This document shows, one piece after another, positions 12,501 through 24,912 of a DNA stretch of 64,000 bases (the first letter of the stretch is position 1; each line of letters starts with the position of its first letter). This DNA is from Hirsutella rhossiliensis (Eukaryota; Ascomycota; Sordariomycetes; Hypocreales; Ophiocordycipitaceae), in assembly GCF_020360975.1 (NCBI RefSeq), contig NW_025408669.1:1922001-1986000 (forward strand), written 5' to 3'. The notes below the pieces were generated by a model. The model searched no databases and was not told the DNA's origin. It saw nothing but the letters and a program-made list of their open reading frames with translations. Both the position numbers and the translations under genes were made by a program.

Positions 12501-13341
12501 TCGACCCTTGGCGATAGTGATTGTAGGAGGCTGTTGAGCCATGCCGCGACATGTCATGGTAGCCGCGCTGTATATCGTGCGACCCGTTGCGGGCAACATG
12601 GCGATGGGGCGGTGGTGCTGGTGGCGGTGGTGAGTCTCCCCTGTCCGACGGCACCCTGCGCGGTTCACACATCATGGACGGCGCGGGCGATGGCCCCCTT
12701 GGTGGCTCACGCATCATGGATGGTGCAGGTGATGGTCTCCTGGGTGGCTCACGCATCATGGGAGGTGCGGGCGATGGCGCTCTCGAGCCATAGCCGCGTG
12801 GCTGTGAGGGCGACGCCACTCTCTCGATTCCCTCGGGCACGCTCTTTGAAAAGGAGTTGCTCAACGTCTCAACAGTCCTTGGCCTCGGTGGCTCTCGAAA
12901 CGTCTCGGGCTGCTTTGCGCTCGTGTAGTGCGGCGCTTTTGCGTATGCCTCAAAGGGCTTGCGGAAGGTCTTGGACTTGGAGGCCATGGCTTGAGGGCTC
13001 ACCATGTTGCTCTCAGGCAGTGGGCTGGCTGATCTCGTCGTTGGACGAAAGCCTTCGGGAAGAAGCGAGACAAAGTTGGAGGGAAACGAACCGACCGTCC
13101 TTCGATCTCGATAGAGGCGACCAACCCACCACGAGCCGTCACCGGCGTTCAAGCACTCGATCAGGTCGCCCTCGATGAAGCCGAGATCGCGCTTGGACTG
13201 TAGAGGTGCGGTCAGTGATCAGTGCTCGGCAAGAAAAGAGAGAAAAAGCAGGGAATTTCTACTCACCTCGCCTCCCCAAGAATAAACAGCCCTGCACCAG
13301 CAGGGGAACTGCGTGGGGAGCGGCGGCGGCGCGGGCACCAT
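9589..13341 (-). CDS. CYK3: cytokinesis protein Cyk3: SH3 plus transglutaminase-like domain
   Basis: The protein has 1227 residues in two exons (13267-13341 and 9589-13197). The 69-bp intron (GTGAGT...CTACAG) splits the SH3 domain, and splicing joins CRAVYSWGGE to SKRDLGFIEGDLIE. The SH3 domain covers about residues 12-75 (ALYDF-like RAVYSW, then WWVGRL and FPSNFV). A long disordered Ser/Pro-rich middle follows. The transglutaminase-like domain is at about 770-870 with all three triad-type residues visible: C in KRGCAEEHA, H in NHWWNAV and D in WRILDCC. Cyk3 acts at the bud neck or septum, binding chitin synthase regulators and Inn1-type proteins during primary septum formation. The N-terminus matches the usual start, with LPTQFPC just upstream of the domain. 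Confidence 0.9.
12655..12785 (-). repeat. imperfect in-frame tandem repeat in CYK3
   Basis: About three copies of a unit of roughly 45 bp encode variants of MMREPPRRPSPAPS in the disordered middle of Cyk3. The copies differ by several substitutions. Confidence 0.8.
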
Positions 13342-14679
13342 GGCCGGCTGCGGAGCGTAGCGTTTAAAGCACTTAAGGTTGGCACCAGATGAGTGGGCAA
13401 AAGGTGGCTGCTCGTGATGTCGCCGTATTGCGCGAGGGGCGCGGTGCAAAGTTCGACGCGAGACGTAATACGCCTGCGCGTCGGTCAAGCCACGCGCGGA
13501 GGACAGCCCAGCCGAGGGGTCATGAGACGCGTTGCCTCGTACTGCCGATGGCGTCGACGGATGGGATGAGGCAATGCCGGTCAGGAAGAAGGCATATTCG
13601 CGCGGAATTGAGTTCGCGAATGAGGCCAACTCGGACGGAGCAAGCGTGGAATGAAGGACGAGGGGCGAGGAGGGATGTCTTTCTCTGGCCGGCTGGATGG
13701 CGGTGGCGATAACGTCGTTGGTCGTTGTCGGCAGCCTTCCCACAATGCCTGACTGGGAGCCTGAATGGGAGCCTCGTCGCCGTCGGGATGGGGATGGAGA
13801 CGGGGCCCACGGGGAGGGCAGGGGAGGCTCCGACAAACAGAGGGGCGCCCAACTCGTCGTTGTCATGACAACAACAGCCCCCGGCGCCGCCCAACCGCGC
13901 GTGGGCAACTAAACGGAGGGTGCCTGAGCCTGTTTGGCGGGCTAGGGTGCAAGGGCCCGCTAAAACACGCCCCGCTGCGCAGCGCCGAGGCCTAGTACGT
14001 AGGTAGTGACCGGGGCAATTGACGCACCCCCCGAGGCGCGCTAGGGGCCGCCGTGGCGACCGCTGGGCCTGCGCTACCCGGGGAGTTCCCACCTGCGCTA
14101 CCACCTGCGCTGCGCTGCTGCTGCGCTGCGCTGCGTGCCTGCTGGAACGCTTCAGAGCTCAGTCGAGCTCAGGTATGCCAGCACTTGAAGGCGGCGACAT
14201 ATGACCCTCCGGACGGCCGCGTCTCTGTTAGACCTCAGCATTCTCTCCTTTTTAACCCTCAACACCACTACTGATCATTTCACGATGCATGCAAGGCGAC
14301 AACGCTGCGCCTTGGTTCTATTCTGCGCCTCATCTATCGAACCCCGCTGACTGCCAGGGCCTCAAGCCCATGTCACAGCAGCAGCTTTCCCGAAGCGGAT
14401 AAGAGTAAACAAATCGGGGCCCGAGCTCCCCCCAAAGGCTCCGCTGTCCCAGACAACTACCACCTACCTCGTCACATCTTATTATTCCAGACACCGAACA
14501 CTGCACGACTGGCCTCCTGCATCCCTCACCGCTCGCCTTCGCAGTTGATACGCCTGTCCGACTCTCCTGCTGCGAGTGCATGTGAAGCTCCCAGGCTCCC
14601 AGTCTCGACGTCGGCCTGCTTGCCCGAGTCCATCCCGGCTCGTGCTTCTCGTGCATCGGCGACGACGTCGGAGCGCAAA
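13342..14679. promoter_or_regulatory. divergent promoter region CYK3 / GCK-III kinase
   Basis: 1338 bp between divergent starts. A GCTGC-rich patch lies at 14100-14160, and pyrimidine-rich 5' UTR-like DNA lies just before the kinase start. Reading frames on both strands here lack any recognisable domain and are treated as chance. Confidence 0.5.
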
Positions 14680-16755
14680 ATGGCTGCCGAGGGCGTTGCA
14701 GAGCACTATCAGGTCTTGGAGGAGCTGGGCCGTAAGTCGGCCCGTTCTGTCTCTCTGACCACCCAGCGCTGACCGGATTGACGCAGGGGGCAGCTTTGGC
14801 ATTGTCTACAAAGGCATCGAGAAGGCTACTGGCGAGACGGTCGCCATCAAGCACGTAGGGCTCCTCCCCATCGTCCCCACCCTGAGCGATCTGGCAGGGC
14901 GCTGATACGCAGGCTTGGCGCAGATCGATCTCGAATCGAGCGAGGACGACATAGAGGAGATCCAGGCCGAGATTGCAGTCCTGAGCACATGTGCCAGTCC
15001 TCATGTCACCCAATACAAGGGCTCGTTCCTTCGCGGACACAAGCTATGGATCGTCATGGAGTATCTTGGAGGCGGCTCATGCCTCGACTTGGTATGGCCA
15101 AGCCTGATGCGCAACCCACCTGGAGCCGGGACTGACCAGCCATGCCTTAGTTGAAACCGGCAAACTTTAGTGAGACGCACATCGCCATCATCTGTCGCGA
15201 GCTGCTCCTGGGCATCCAGTATCTCCACAGCGAGGGCAAGATCCACAGAGACATCAAGGCTGCCAACGTTCTGCTCTCCGAGTCCGGCAAGGTCAAGCTG
15301 GCAGACTTTGGCGTCGCCGCGCAGTTGACAAACATCAAGTCGCAGCGAAACACGTTCGTCGGCACCCCGTTTTGGATGGCGCCCGAAGTCATCCAGCAGG
15401 ACGGCTATAGCTTCAAGGCAGACATCTGGTCGCTCGGAATCACTGCCATGGAGATGGCAAACGGCGAGCCGCCGCTGTGCCATATCCATCCCATGAAGGT
15501 TCTCTTCCATATTCCCAAGAACCCACCTCCCCGGCTTGAGGGAGACTTCAGCAGAGACTTCAAGGATTTCATCTCGCAATGCCTTACCAAAGACTGCGAT
15601 CGCCGGCCGTCTGCCCAGGACCTGCTCAAGCATCGCTTCATCCGATCCGCCGGCAAGATTGAGGCGCTGCAGGAGCTCACCGCCCGTCGGCAGATGTGGG
15701 ATGCAAACCAAAACCGCCACAAGCATCCGATATACTATCAGGAGACGCTTCAAACAATCACCCCCAAGGACGAGGAGCATGAGTGGGTTTTCGATACCGT
15801 TAAGTCGGTCGCGCCGCTCAAGAGGCCTTCTGTGAAGCACAGAAGGCCTTCTTCGATGCTTGTGTCAGAGGAAGGGCTACGAAAGCTCGATCTCAACGAC
15901 GGCCCACTTGGGCCATCGTCCCCAGCAGTGGAGACGGTGCGGAAGTCCACCATCCGTCGGGTCCCGTCGATCGCCCAGCCTGCCTCGATGCGCTCCAGTG
16001 GATCGTCTCGTCCGTCGCTGGCTACGCGAAAGCCACTGCAGACCGACATGTCTTTCGGCAACTCTGGATCGACTATGCGCCTTTTCCGCAGAGTTCCATC
16101 AGACAGCTCAACGTCAGGACAGCTGGGCCAGTCACCTTTGCCCGACGACGCCTTTTCCGACGAGAACGTGCCGCCTCATATTGCGTCCCCAGTAGAGCCA
16201 TACGGCAAGGAGGCAATCATCGGGCGTCGACTCTACAACAAGGCCGTAGAGCCCACCCTTGCCGAACTGCACGCCCAGACATCTGCCATGCAGAAGCGAG
16301 AGGCCTTGGCCAAGCTGTCCGACGCATTTGCGACCTTGGACGCCGTCGACCCCGAGGGGGCATATCATCTAATGAGCAACCTCATTTCTTCCATGTCCCA
16401 GGACAACAAACTCAGTACGACGCTGTTGCGCCAGCCTCTTCTGAAAACACCCGATGACGGCACTCCCCAGGGAACTGTCATTGTCAAGAGTTACCCTCCC
16501 GCCGCAGCGAACAGCCCTTCCAAGTTGGTTTTCAGCTCCAACAACCCTCACTTGAAGAGCCACCGCCGGCGGCAGAGCGAAACGCCGGCTCCCAAGTCGA
16601 GTGAGAGGGACTGCGACAGAGAAAAGGCGGCTCTTGTTGAGGAAAAGTATCCGGGCCACGAGGCTCGTGCCGGCATGGAGCACTGCAAGCAGCTCTCTGA
16701 TGTTCTCTATCAGCGCTGGGCTGACAATCTCCGGATCAGGTGGCCGGCTGTCTGA
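14680..16755 (+). CDS. Ste20-family protein kinase, GCK-III (MST/SPS1-like)
   Basis: The kinase has 630 residues in four exons: 14680-14731, 14787-14854, 14924-15091 and 15151-16755. The catalytic domain spans about residues 10-260. Visible are the Gly loop [11 protein letters not shown], the VAIK lysine, catalytic [11 protein letters not shown], the DFG aspartate in ADFGVAAQL, and the Ste20 signature [12 protein letters not shown] in the activation segment. The acidic helix-C region [17 protein letters not shown] is typical of germinal-centre kinase group III, whose members in Sordariomycetes act in septation and hyphal polarity with the STRIPAK/SIN network. The C-terminal half is Ser-rich linker plus a short helical tail ending [16 protein letters not shown], also typical of the subgroup. 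The exact orthologue (MST-1/SmKIN3 versus NAK1 class) is inferred. Confidence 0.9.
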
Positions 16756-17274
16756 TGCAAACTCAGACGTGCTGGACCGGCAATAGGGAGACGGAGGTCT
16801 TGCCGGATGGGCGCGCCACCAACGAAACAAGCAGATGTATTCTGCATATCTCTTCAAACACCTATTTTTCTCCCCCTTTGACGAATCCGCTGGATAGGTT
16901 GTACGATCTTGTGTGCGGAGCGAGCATTACTTGCATACCCAGGCATCAGAAAAGCATGTCAGGCGGGGCTTTTGAAAGGCCCATGGTTTCAAGCTAGGCC
17001 CGCTCACTTTGGCGATGCCTGCTAGAAAGATAAAACAGCAAGATGTCATGACTTGATGTGATATCTTGATGGATACATTTAGCACTCGCGACTTGCTTCA
17101 CCGGGACGCGGCGTTTGGGACGGCTAAGCTTCTCGATGTAGATGGATTTAGGTAGATTGACGCCCTGTGGAAAAACAAACGAATAAATAAGTCACAATGC
17201 GGCCCCGTGTCATACATGTCCATGTCCATTGAGTGGCAGGATATTCCAGTACAAATCAGTCGATATGAAACCCC
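16756..17274. other. convergent 3' flanks of kinase and RAI1
   Basis: 519 bp between converging stop codons, moderately AT-rich, with no gene recognised. Confidence 0.6.
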
Positions 17275-18932
17275 TCAGGTCTCTTGGCGATTTGGGGACG
17301 GCGCCCTGGTGCCTTCTGGGTCAGGGCCGAGGGCCAGCTTGATCCTCCAATTCTTGAACTCCTCCGGTAAGATGTTTCCATGGCCCGTGGCCTCGACTCT
17401 GTAAAGCTCAATGACGGATGAGTGCTGTCGCCGGGCTATCCTCCAGACGCCTTCGTCTTTGATCATTTTCGAGAGCCCTGGAATTGTAGGGGTTAGCAAC
17501 GCCGGGTCTGCGCGAGGTCGGCCAACGGGGGAGGGTGATGGATGGGGTTCGCACATTCCAAGAAAGCCGAGGCAAAGTTGACGCACATGTCGGCGTTCCA
17601 CCTGGCGTTGGGTCGCGAGTTGACCGTCTCTGGGATTCGGTGCGTCTCAATCTCGTTGAGGTCGACGAGAATGCCGTCGCGGGTGCGGAAGCCAACAATG
17701 ATCTTGGGCACGCCGAGCAGAAAGGACTGAATCCAGTACTTCATGAGCTTGCGGTGGAAGGCGTCCATGTCCCCGTGGCTCCGGATCTCGGCGCTCGTCT
17801 TGAGCTCGACCCAATTGATGGGCGCCCCCTTTTCCTCGGGTTTGGAGTCCCAGACTTTTGAGGTGTGTTAGCTGCGGGAATGGATGGATGCGTAATCAGC
17901 CGTGGCTACTCACTGGCGTCGACCTCGCCGCCGAGACAGAGGATGGCTTTGCCGATTCCGGTGCGGACGATGGAGCAGTACTGTGCCTTGTTGTTGACGA
18001 CGTGGTTCTCGCGGCCTTCGATGAAGTCTCTTGATGTCTCGTCCCACGTCGCAGGCATCGTCGACAAAGTCTCAAACTTGTATCCTGCCGGCGAGGAGAG
18101 TCAGGGTCCTGCTCGAGCAATCTGGGACGGCAGTAACTTACCCCAAAACTGCATCACCTCGGGAGGCGGCCCGCCTCGTCGTGGGCGATGGGCTTCGTTT
18201 TTGCGCATGGCCATTTTGTATGCGTGGTTCTCTTCGATGAAGCTATCGCGGGTCAGCGTCTCGCCCCCAAAGCCCCTGCCGAGCGAGCTTTCTCACATGC
18301 AACCCTATGACGTGTGTTAGCCAGGAAAGCTATTTGTGCAAGGGCGGCTTCGTCAAATCGCACCTGATACAGGGTAGCGTTCATTTCAAAGCTAGGACTG
18401 GTTAGACGAGAGAATCTAGAGGCGGACATCGAGTCGAAGGCTACCCATCATTTTGCTCAAACAAAGCTGCCAAGATCTAGCAATGTTTAGAAATGTCGGT
18501 CCCGCTCAGGTGTCCGGATAAGCAAGTATACTTTGGTCATCATGCCTCGCCATGTGACGAAGTTGGCGTCGATCTTGGTGCCCGTCTCCTGCTCATGCGC
18601 CATGATGGCCTTGAGCAGGCTGTCGAGGTGCTCATCCTGGGAGTCGTCTTGCTTCTGAAACTTCTCGAAGCCCTTGGACAAGTCGGCCCCCATGCGAGGT
18701 GTGTAATACCACTTCAAGGAAGAGTCGTCCAGTCGAAACTCGTGGTTTTCATCGTACGAGAAGCAGGCAAACTCCTGTTTTTAACACCCACGTCAGCTTC
18801 TGGCACGCCGGACCACCGGACGCACGTTGGCCTCTCTTGGAGCGACAGACACGGGCTCACCTTGGGTCTCTTTACGGGCTGGCTGGGCCCTGCAAAGCGC
18901 CCGACGGGCTGTATCGAGAAGTTCGCAGCCAT
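17275..18932 (-). CDS. RAI1: decapping nuclease Rai1 (DXO/Dom3Z family)
   Basis: The gene encodes 385 residues in nine exons: 18861-18932, 18532-18774, 18445-18476, 18364-18391, 18297-18304, 18142-18242, 17914-18084, 17555-17854 and 17275-17477. The fifth exon is only 8 nt, and phases close only with it, giving LYQ-GCIFIEENHAYKM. Family landmarks in order: FACFSYDENHEFRLDDSSL, GMMTK, EMNATLYQ, the catalytic acidic motif GGEVDA, ELKTS, and SFLLGVPKIIVGFRTRDG. Rai1 removes NAD, triphosphate and unmethylated caps from RNA and stabilises the 5'-3' exonuclease Rat1 in the nucleus. The acidic metal ligands of the EVDA and ELKTS motifs are intact, so activity is expected. The neighbouring chromatin gene is divergent, 1.5 kb away. 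Confidence 0.92.
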
Positions 18933-20470
18933 TGCGATAGCTCGCGTGAAAAGGGTCGGTCGCGACAGAGCAAACTGGTGGGGGAGAAGGCTGGGTCGAA
19001 CTTGTCACCCAAAGCTCATGAGGCAGGCTGGACCAACTGCAGAAAAGCCCAATATCATCGAGGTTGAGAGGAAGCAAGGGGAAAAAAGGTGGCTTGTGAT
19101 GAGTGGGAGGGAGGATTCGATGAGGGGCATTTAGGGTGACGGAGGCTGGTGTAGTTGCGGATGCCTTGGGGAGGCGTTTTCAGCGCCTGAGGGCCAGAGC
19201 TTCAGCGCCTGAGAGTTCCCGTACCCCACTGTAGATGACCTCCAGGGCCACCCGCTAAGCAAAGCCGCCCACGAGCACCTTACTCGATAGAAGGCGGCAT
19301 CTGGCGACGCGGTGACTTGAGGTTGAAGAACAGAACTTCCAGCCGCAAATATCTCGAATTGCTTGTTCTTGCAAAGGCGCCAGCAGTCCTGGGACAATAG
19401 GCATGTGTGCGTAGGGTGTACAAACGAACAATACTACGAGCGGCTTCAAAAGCCAGACTGGCAACCTCCACTGAGCCCATTCATTCTGCTCACAGGCAGC
19501 TTTGGTTGCCCTGCAGATTGTGACTCGTTGAATAGAGAAGAGAGCTGGCTGCTGCCACGAGCTCAGAGTAGTCTCCTCCACGAGGCGGTGGAGAGTTGGC
19601 TGTAGAGTCTGTCCAGGCGCTACAGAGTCTAGCCCGTTTGACGAGGGAACAGGCCTTTGCATGAAGAATAGATGCTTCCTTTAGCAGGCATGTGGGGTAT
19701 CAATCCATAGAGTCGGGCGGGACGAGTCAGTCGAAAGCATGAAGGTCGGGATGCGATGGCAGCATTGGATGGATGAATGTAGTATGCATTCTACCGCATT
19801 GGGGGAGGGAGTACGGAGTAATTACCGGACAGAAGAATTCACACGAGCTACGCGACTCTTGCAGGCCCCGGATCGCCTGAGCCGAAACCTATTGCGCTGA
19901 AGTTGTTGCGGTGATTGAGTGATGAGATGCCTTAATCAAGGTACACGATTGTTGGGGAACGTGGCCGCACCAGGGCAAGTACCGCACACCCAACCACCAG
20001 CTGCTGTGCAAGTCGAAGCATTCTCATTCACTCATTCACCCACGGCACCGACCAAGGTGGAATCGACGCAGCCACGTGCCCGACCGACTCTTCCTTGGCC
20101 TTTTGCCCCCTTTCTCTTCTTCTGTCCTCCTTCCTGCTACACACCGGCCCTTCATTTCCACAGCTTCGTCTCTCGCCTTTCGCCGTTCCTTGCCTGCAAC
20201 TCTCTGCAAACACTCGACGTTGCCGCCGCCCAAAAAAGGTTCGAGGTCAGCTAGTATCCCTGGTCGGCCCACCACGTGATTCCACAGCCAGGACGGCTAC
20301 CACCGTGGGGTTCAAGTCACTTCGTCGCCGCCCAGCCTGCTCTTCCCGTGCCACGGCTCGACTGATACACAGCCTCGACCGCTGCGTCGGCTGCCTGCCC
20401 TGCCCTGCCCTGGCTCATCTTCGCCGGGTGTCTCGTCTGGAGTGTTGGCCCCCCCGCAGCGCCAGGGTCA
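18933..20470. promoter_or_regulatory. divergent upstream region RAI1 / chromodomain protein
   Basis: 1538 bp without a supported gene. The part nearest 20471 is pyrimidine-rich and resembles a 5' UTR. A small hidden multi-exon gene cannot be excluded, but none was found when both strands were read. Confidence 0.45.
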
Positions 20471-23400
20471 ATGCCAAAGTCACGCCGAAAGCGAACCCGT
20501 ACACCCAAGGCAGCCTCGCCCGACGAAGGCTGGTATAGCATCAAAGACATATTGGATGAGAGAAAGGCCTCGGGCCTTGTAGAGTACCTGGTGGACTGGG
20601 AAAACAACATCGTTACTGGAGAATCCTACGCCCCAACCTGGGTTCTGGTTCGTCTGCTCATATCCCCCCAAGCCACTCGCAACTTGCTAACCTCACCCTG
20701 CTGCAGAGCCCCGAAGTCACCGACAAGGCCAAGGAGGAGTGGGAAAAGGCAAAGGCAGCTCGTGCCCGGGAGAAGAAGACTTTGGTAGCGTCTGCCGAGA
20801 CCAGTCAGGAGAGCCAGCCCCCTCGTCCACCAAATAGGCCCAACGTGGAACGGGCAAATGCGCGGTCCCTAGTCCACCCAAGGCCATCCGCCACTCCAAG
20901 CTCCGAACGCCCCAAGAAGAAATCGCGGCTTGCGTACAGCGCAACTCCCTCTGAGGAACCTGTGCCGTCTGTAACCTCAACCGCCTCTCCCGACTCTGAA
21001 GCCTTTGATTCCTCCGCCCGCCAGGACGCGTCTGACGCTCGTCGAGCTCAGCGCCTGGTCGTGGAACTCCCGAAAGACGCCCAGTTCGACCCCTCTGATT
21101 TCGTCAGCGCGGCCGGCACGCAGCCCAGCTTGGACTCATCCCAATCCTTGGCCGAACTCGAAGACGGCGACGAGAGGCTCGCGCTTGCCTCACAAATCAG
21201 CCGTCGTACGGTTCCCGACTCACAGGAGCCTTCTGGGCCAACCTGGTCACAGGGTCAAGCGAGCGGTCTGGTGACTACCCCTGGAGATCTGGGGCCTCAT
21301 ATGCAACAGTCAGACGCAACGGGAACGCTGGAGTCGCAACCGTCACAGATTCCTTCTCGGCAGCCTGAGCAGTCGGCCTCGCCCGGTGGCCAGCGCCAGC
21401 ATCTTGGTGCCGCTGCCATATCGAAATCTTTACTGGACACGAGCGACTCGTCGTACCACGTGGGCGCCGCCCCGGCCGCGGCGGCGCCAAGCCCCCCTTT
21501 CACAACGCAGCCCCCCATCCCGCACGCGTTCAATCTCCCTGAGAGTTCGTTGCACAGCCAAGCATCAGCGTCGTCCAGCCACGCCCTGATACCAGCTACT
21601 GCGACTGACAAGTCTCAGCCCTCCACTGATAGCTGTCCGCAAGCCGAGCGGGTCGGCGCACTCTCGCAGGACGCCCAGGTGGTGTCTCGCGACGAATTCG
21701 TATCGCAAGTAAACGCCTTCTCCAGGAGCGACAGCACCGTTCAAGAGTCCCCTGAGAAGTCGGATCCTTCTGTGACTTCTTCCGGACAACCCAACAAGAC
21801 TAACTCCAGATCCTCGCCGCAGAAGCCCCCCGCGACCAAAGGAATGAATGCGGCGGAGGCGGGCAACTCGACGCCACCAGGGAGGCGGATGTTGGCAGCC
21901 GAAGAATTGAGCCAGCTATTCGACCTCGACAACTCGATGGACATGTCAGAACCAGACCCCACAGCTTCACTCCTGGAGCAGCGGCTCGATATGCCTTTAG
22001 GAAGTGTGCACCCTGCTTCGGCCACCCAGCCCCGGCCATCCTCCGTGCAGTCCTTACAGAAACTTGTAGATGCAGCTTTCAGCAACCCGATTGGTGCACC
22101 GTCCGGGACGTTGATGCCGAGTGACGCTTCGCACGCACAACAGCCGACGGTGTCGCCTGCCGACGTCTCCAAACAGACGGAAGCAGAAAAGGCAGCGCTG
22201 ACGTCGATGCCTTCACTACCTTCGCAGGGACTTGTAACGCCCAGTCTCCTCGACAGTTCCAGAGATTCTTTGCAGGCGGCCCAGGCACTGCGCGAGGAAT
22301 CCTCGAGCGAAACTTCGAGCGATGTGGCCCCCCATTTTGGCCAGATGGAACACGTTGTCACCCTGCCCTTTCAGGCGAGTCTCAGGCCGTATTACGATGA
22401 CACTCTCCTCAAGTCTAGGCAAGACGTGACTGAGTTCTCGCAAATATTCAACAACGAGATATACGTCGCACCCAACGAGGCTCTTGTGAGCAGGATCGAC
22501 CAACTTTTCGGTCGGCTGAGTAACGTTTGCGATTATCCTCCAGATGTCGTCGGCACGGTCTTGGCGGACCTACCACCCTCGCAACTGGCCAAATACGCAT
22601 GCAATTCCAATTCCAAGTTCAACTTCGTCTTCGAACTCCTACAGGGCTTGTATAAAGATACCAAGATCCTCATCGTTGCCCGCTCCGTCGAACTGCTTCG
22701 GCTCCTCGACCACTTGGCAGAGGCCGCACATGTGGAATGCACCTGCGAGGCCATTGGGAAGCGGACGAGCAGCTATTCAAAGTCGGCAGCTCAGGTCACC
22801 CTTACCTTGCCCGGCGAGGACGTCAAAGTACTCGACTTTGACGTAGTGATTGGCTTTGATCGGTCCTTTGCCACATCGCGTGTATTCAGCGGACTTCGAT
22901 CCGTCACCAAGACCGCAGATGCCAAGAGGCCCCGACTGCTGACCCTTGTGACGACGCACTCGATCGAACATATTGATCTGCACGTGCCTGATGATATGAG
23001 TCACCTTGAGCGAAAGAGCGCGCTCCTTCTTGGCATTGCGCGTGCGCGGAAGCTGGTCAGTGATCCCGAGCGGGGATACCCTGAACCCCACGAGCTCGCC
23101 GGCGTATTCGTCGATTATCTCAATGGCAAATCGGACGCCATCATCTCGGAGCCAGTGCCCTTGCCAGACGAGGTCTTGGACATTTACTTGGGCACTCAGT
23201 CCCAGCCGCAAATGCCCCTCGTATCCTTGACTGAGCCGGATGGGCGTAAGCGGAAACTCGTAAATCGCCCTGTTACGAACGCCGATTACCGGGCTCATCA
23301 GTTAACCCAATCGCAGGATGAAGACAGCGACGACCACGTCAAGAAGACGCGAGTCCTACCCCCGAGAGAATTGGCAGTCGAGGAGACCGAACCACCAGTG

Positions 23401-24391
23401 CCCGATGACGTTCAAGCGATGCTCAAGGGCGTCGGTGCTGCCAAGATGCCCACCAAGCCTGGTCAGACGCATGTGAGAGTGCCTTTGGCTGTCCTGCAAG
23501 CGCTTGCGGAAAAGGTTCGTTGTCCCATGCAGTTGACATTGACAATATCACTGACGTTTCTAGTTTGCCGAACACGAGCACCAAATCGCAGCCAAAGACA
23601 CCGAGGCAGAGTACCGAGCTGTCATATCTGGACTTGAGAAGCGTGTTGAGGAGTACGAGAGAACAACTAACATGATTTACAAGTCTCACCGCAAGGCATT
23701 GGAAGATCGCTCAAGATTTGAAGCTGAGAAACGCAAGTCTGAGGCTGCGCTTCAAGCCGCAGCGGAGTCGGCGCAGAAGGAGAGCGACAAAGCGCAGAAG
23801 AAGATCGTTGAGTTTGAGGCAGAAGTCGCACGGTTGACGGCGGACCCCAATGGGCAGGAGGAGAGTCCCCTGGCCCAAACGAACAAACACCTCAAGGAGA
23901 CTAGAGAGAGAGTCCAGATGCTCGAGAAGCGACTCGAGAATGCCCACAAGGATGGCGAGTATGTTCGAAAACTGTATCAGGAAGCGTCTTCGTCTGCCGG
24001 CGCTGCGCGGGCGGAGAACGCGGAGCTCAAGGATCAGAACCAAAGGTGGCGGAAAGAGACATCTGATGGCCTGGTGAAGATTCACCAGATTCAAGCGGAG
24101 AACAGCACGCGAGAGTTTATACAGCAAATCCGCGAGCTCAAGGCGCAGGCCAAGGAAAGGGAGTTGGAGCTCGACCGCGTCCGCGAGGACCTACGGCAGC
24201 TCAGAAACGGGCGACGGGAGACTCGCCAAGTCAGCGTGCCGCGTAGTCCGCGTACGGGCATGATGAGTCCCCGAACCGGCCGAGCGTACGGCAGTTCCGC
24301 TAGCAGAGGAACGAGCCCGGCGCTGGCATCGAGCTCGGATGGCGCGGCTCTGCCGTCGGGGAATGGACGGTGGGCCCATCTCAGGGATTAG
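20471..24391 (+). CDS. chromodomain and HDA2/3-domain histone deacetylase complex subunit
   Basis: The protein has 1268 residues in three exons: 20471-20641, 20707-23514 and 23564-24391. The two introns (65 and 49 bp) use GTTCTG and GTTCGT donors. Residues about 20-75 form a chromodomain-like segment (WYSIKDILDER, EYLVDW, ESYAPTWSPEV), spliced across intron 1. Residues 80-600 are disordered and Ser/Pro/Gln-rich. Residues about 605-910 match the class II HDAC complex subunit 2/3 fold (LPFQASLRPYYDDTLLKSRQ, KFNFVFELLQGL, KILIVARSVELLRLLDHL, FDVVIGFD). Residues 960-1190 are a long coiled coil. The likely role is a scaffold of an HDA1-type silencing complex acting on heterochromatin. Similarity to Neurospora CDP-2 of the HCHC complex is suspected but not verifiable here. 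Confidence 0.85.
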
Positions 24392-24912
24392 AAAGGAGGA
24401 ATCTTCTCAGCATACCCCAGTTGGAGTTATCGCTTTTGTGGATGAAGGGGCTGAGGATATCTACTGGACATGCTTCAGGTGGCAACTCACGCCGAGCCGC
24501 TCGCCGGCTGGGTATCAGTGGATAGCGCATGTAGCACTTGTCAGTTATGAATCCAAGAGCTTTAGCTGAATGGATGAATTTTGCGACTGTTCCAGGCGAG
24601 CCCAAAAGGCGACGCTGAGCTGCCTTACTGTGAATCAAGCATGGGATTAAAATGCGCATCCTTCTGTCCGCCCATGAGTTTTGGCGGGAGGCTGACTTGG
24701 CTCTCAATACACGGGGAGCAACAAAAATCTACAGAGGAGCGGTATCCAGGGGGCGGTCTCAGTGGCCATGACAGATTGCATTGGGCAGTCGCCACGAGTT
24801 CCCTGGTCTATCTCCAGCACCACCGATGCCTCCGCCCAACAATAAGCACCAAAGTGTGTTTTTGTCAACCGAAACCGTCGCTCCTGCACGGCCGCCAACT
24901 CTTGTTTCTTCT
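24392..24912. other. convergent 3' flanks of chromodomain gene and COX6
   Basis: 521 bp between converging stop codons, with no gene recognised. Confidence 0.6.

Noticed and set aside
13219..14104. Long frames upstream of CYK3
   Set aside because: They extend the first CYK3 exon frame or overlap it, but are Ser/Arg/Pro-rich, lack conservation landmarks, and the SH3 protein has its usual start at 13341.
22216..22361. Antisense frames within the chromodomain gene
   Set aside because: Shadows of the long, coding-biased plus-strand exon.
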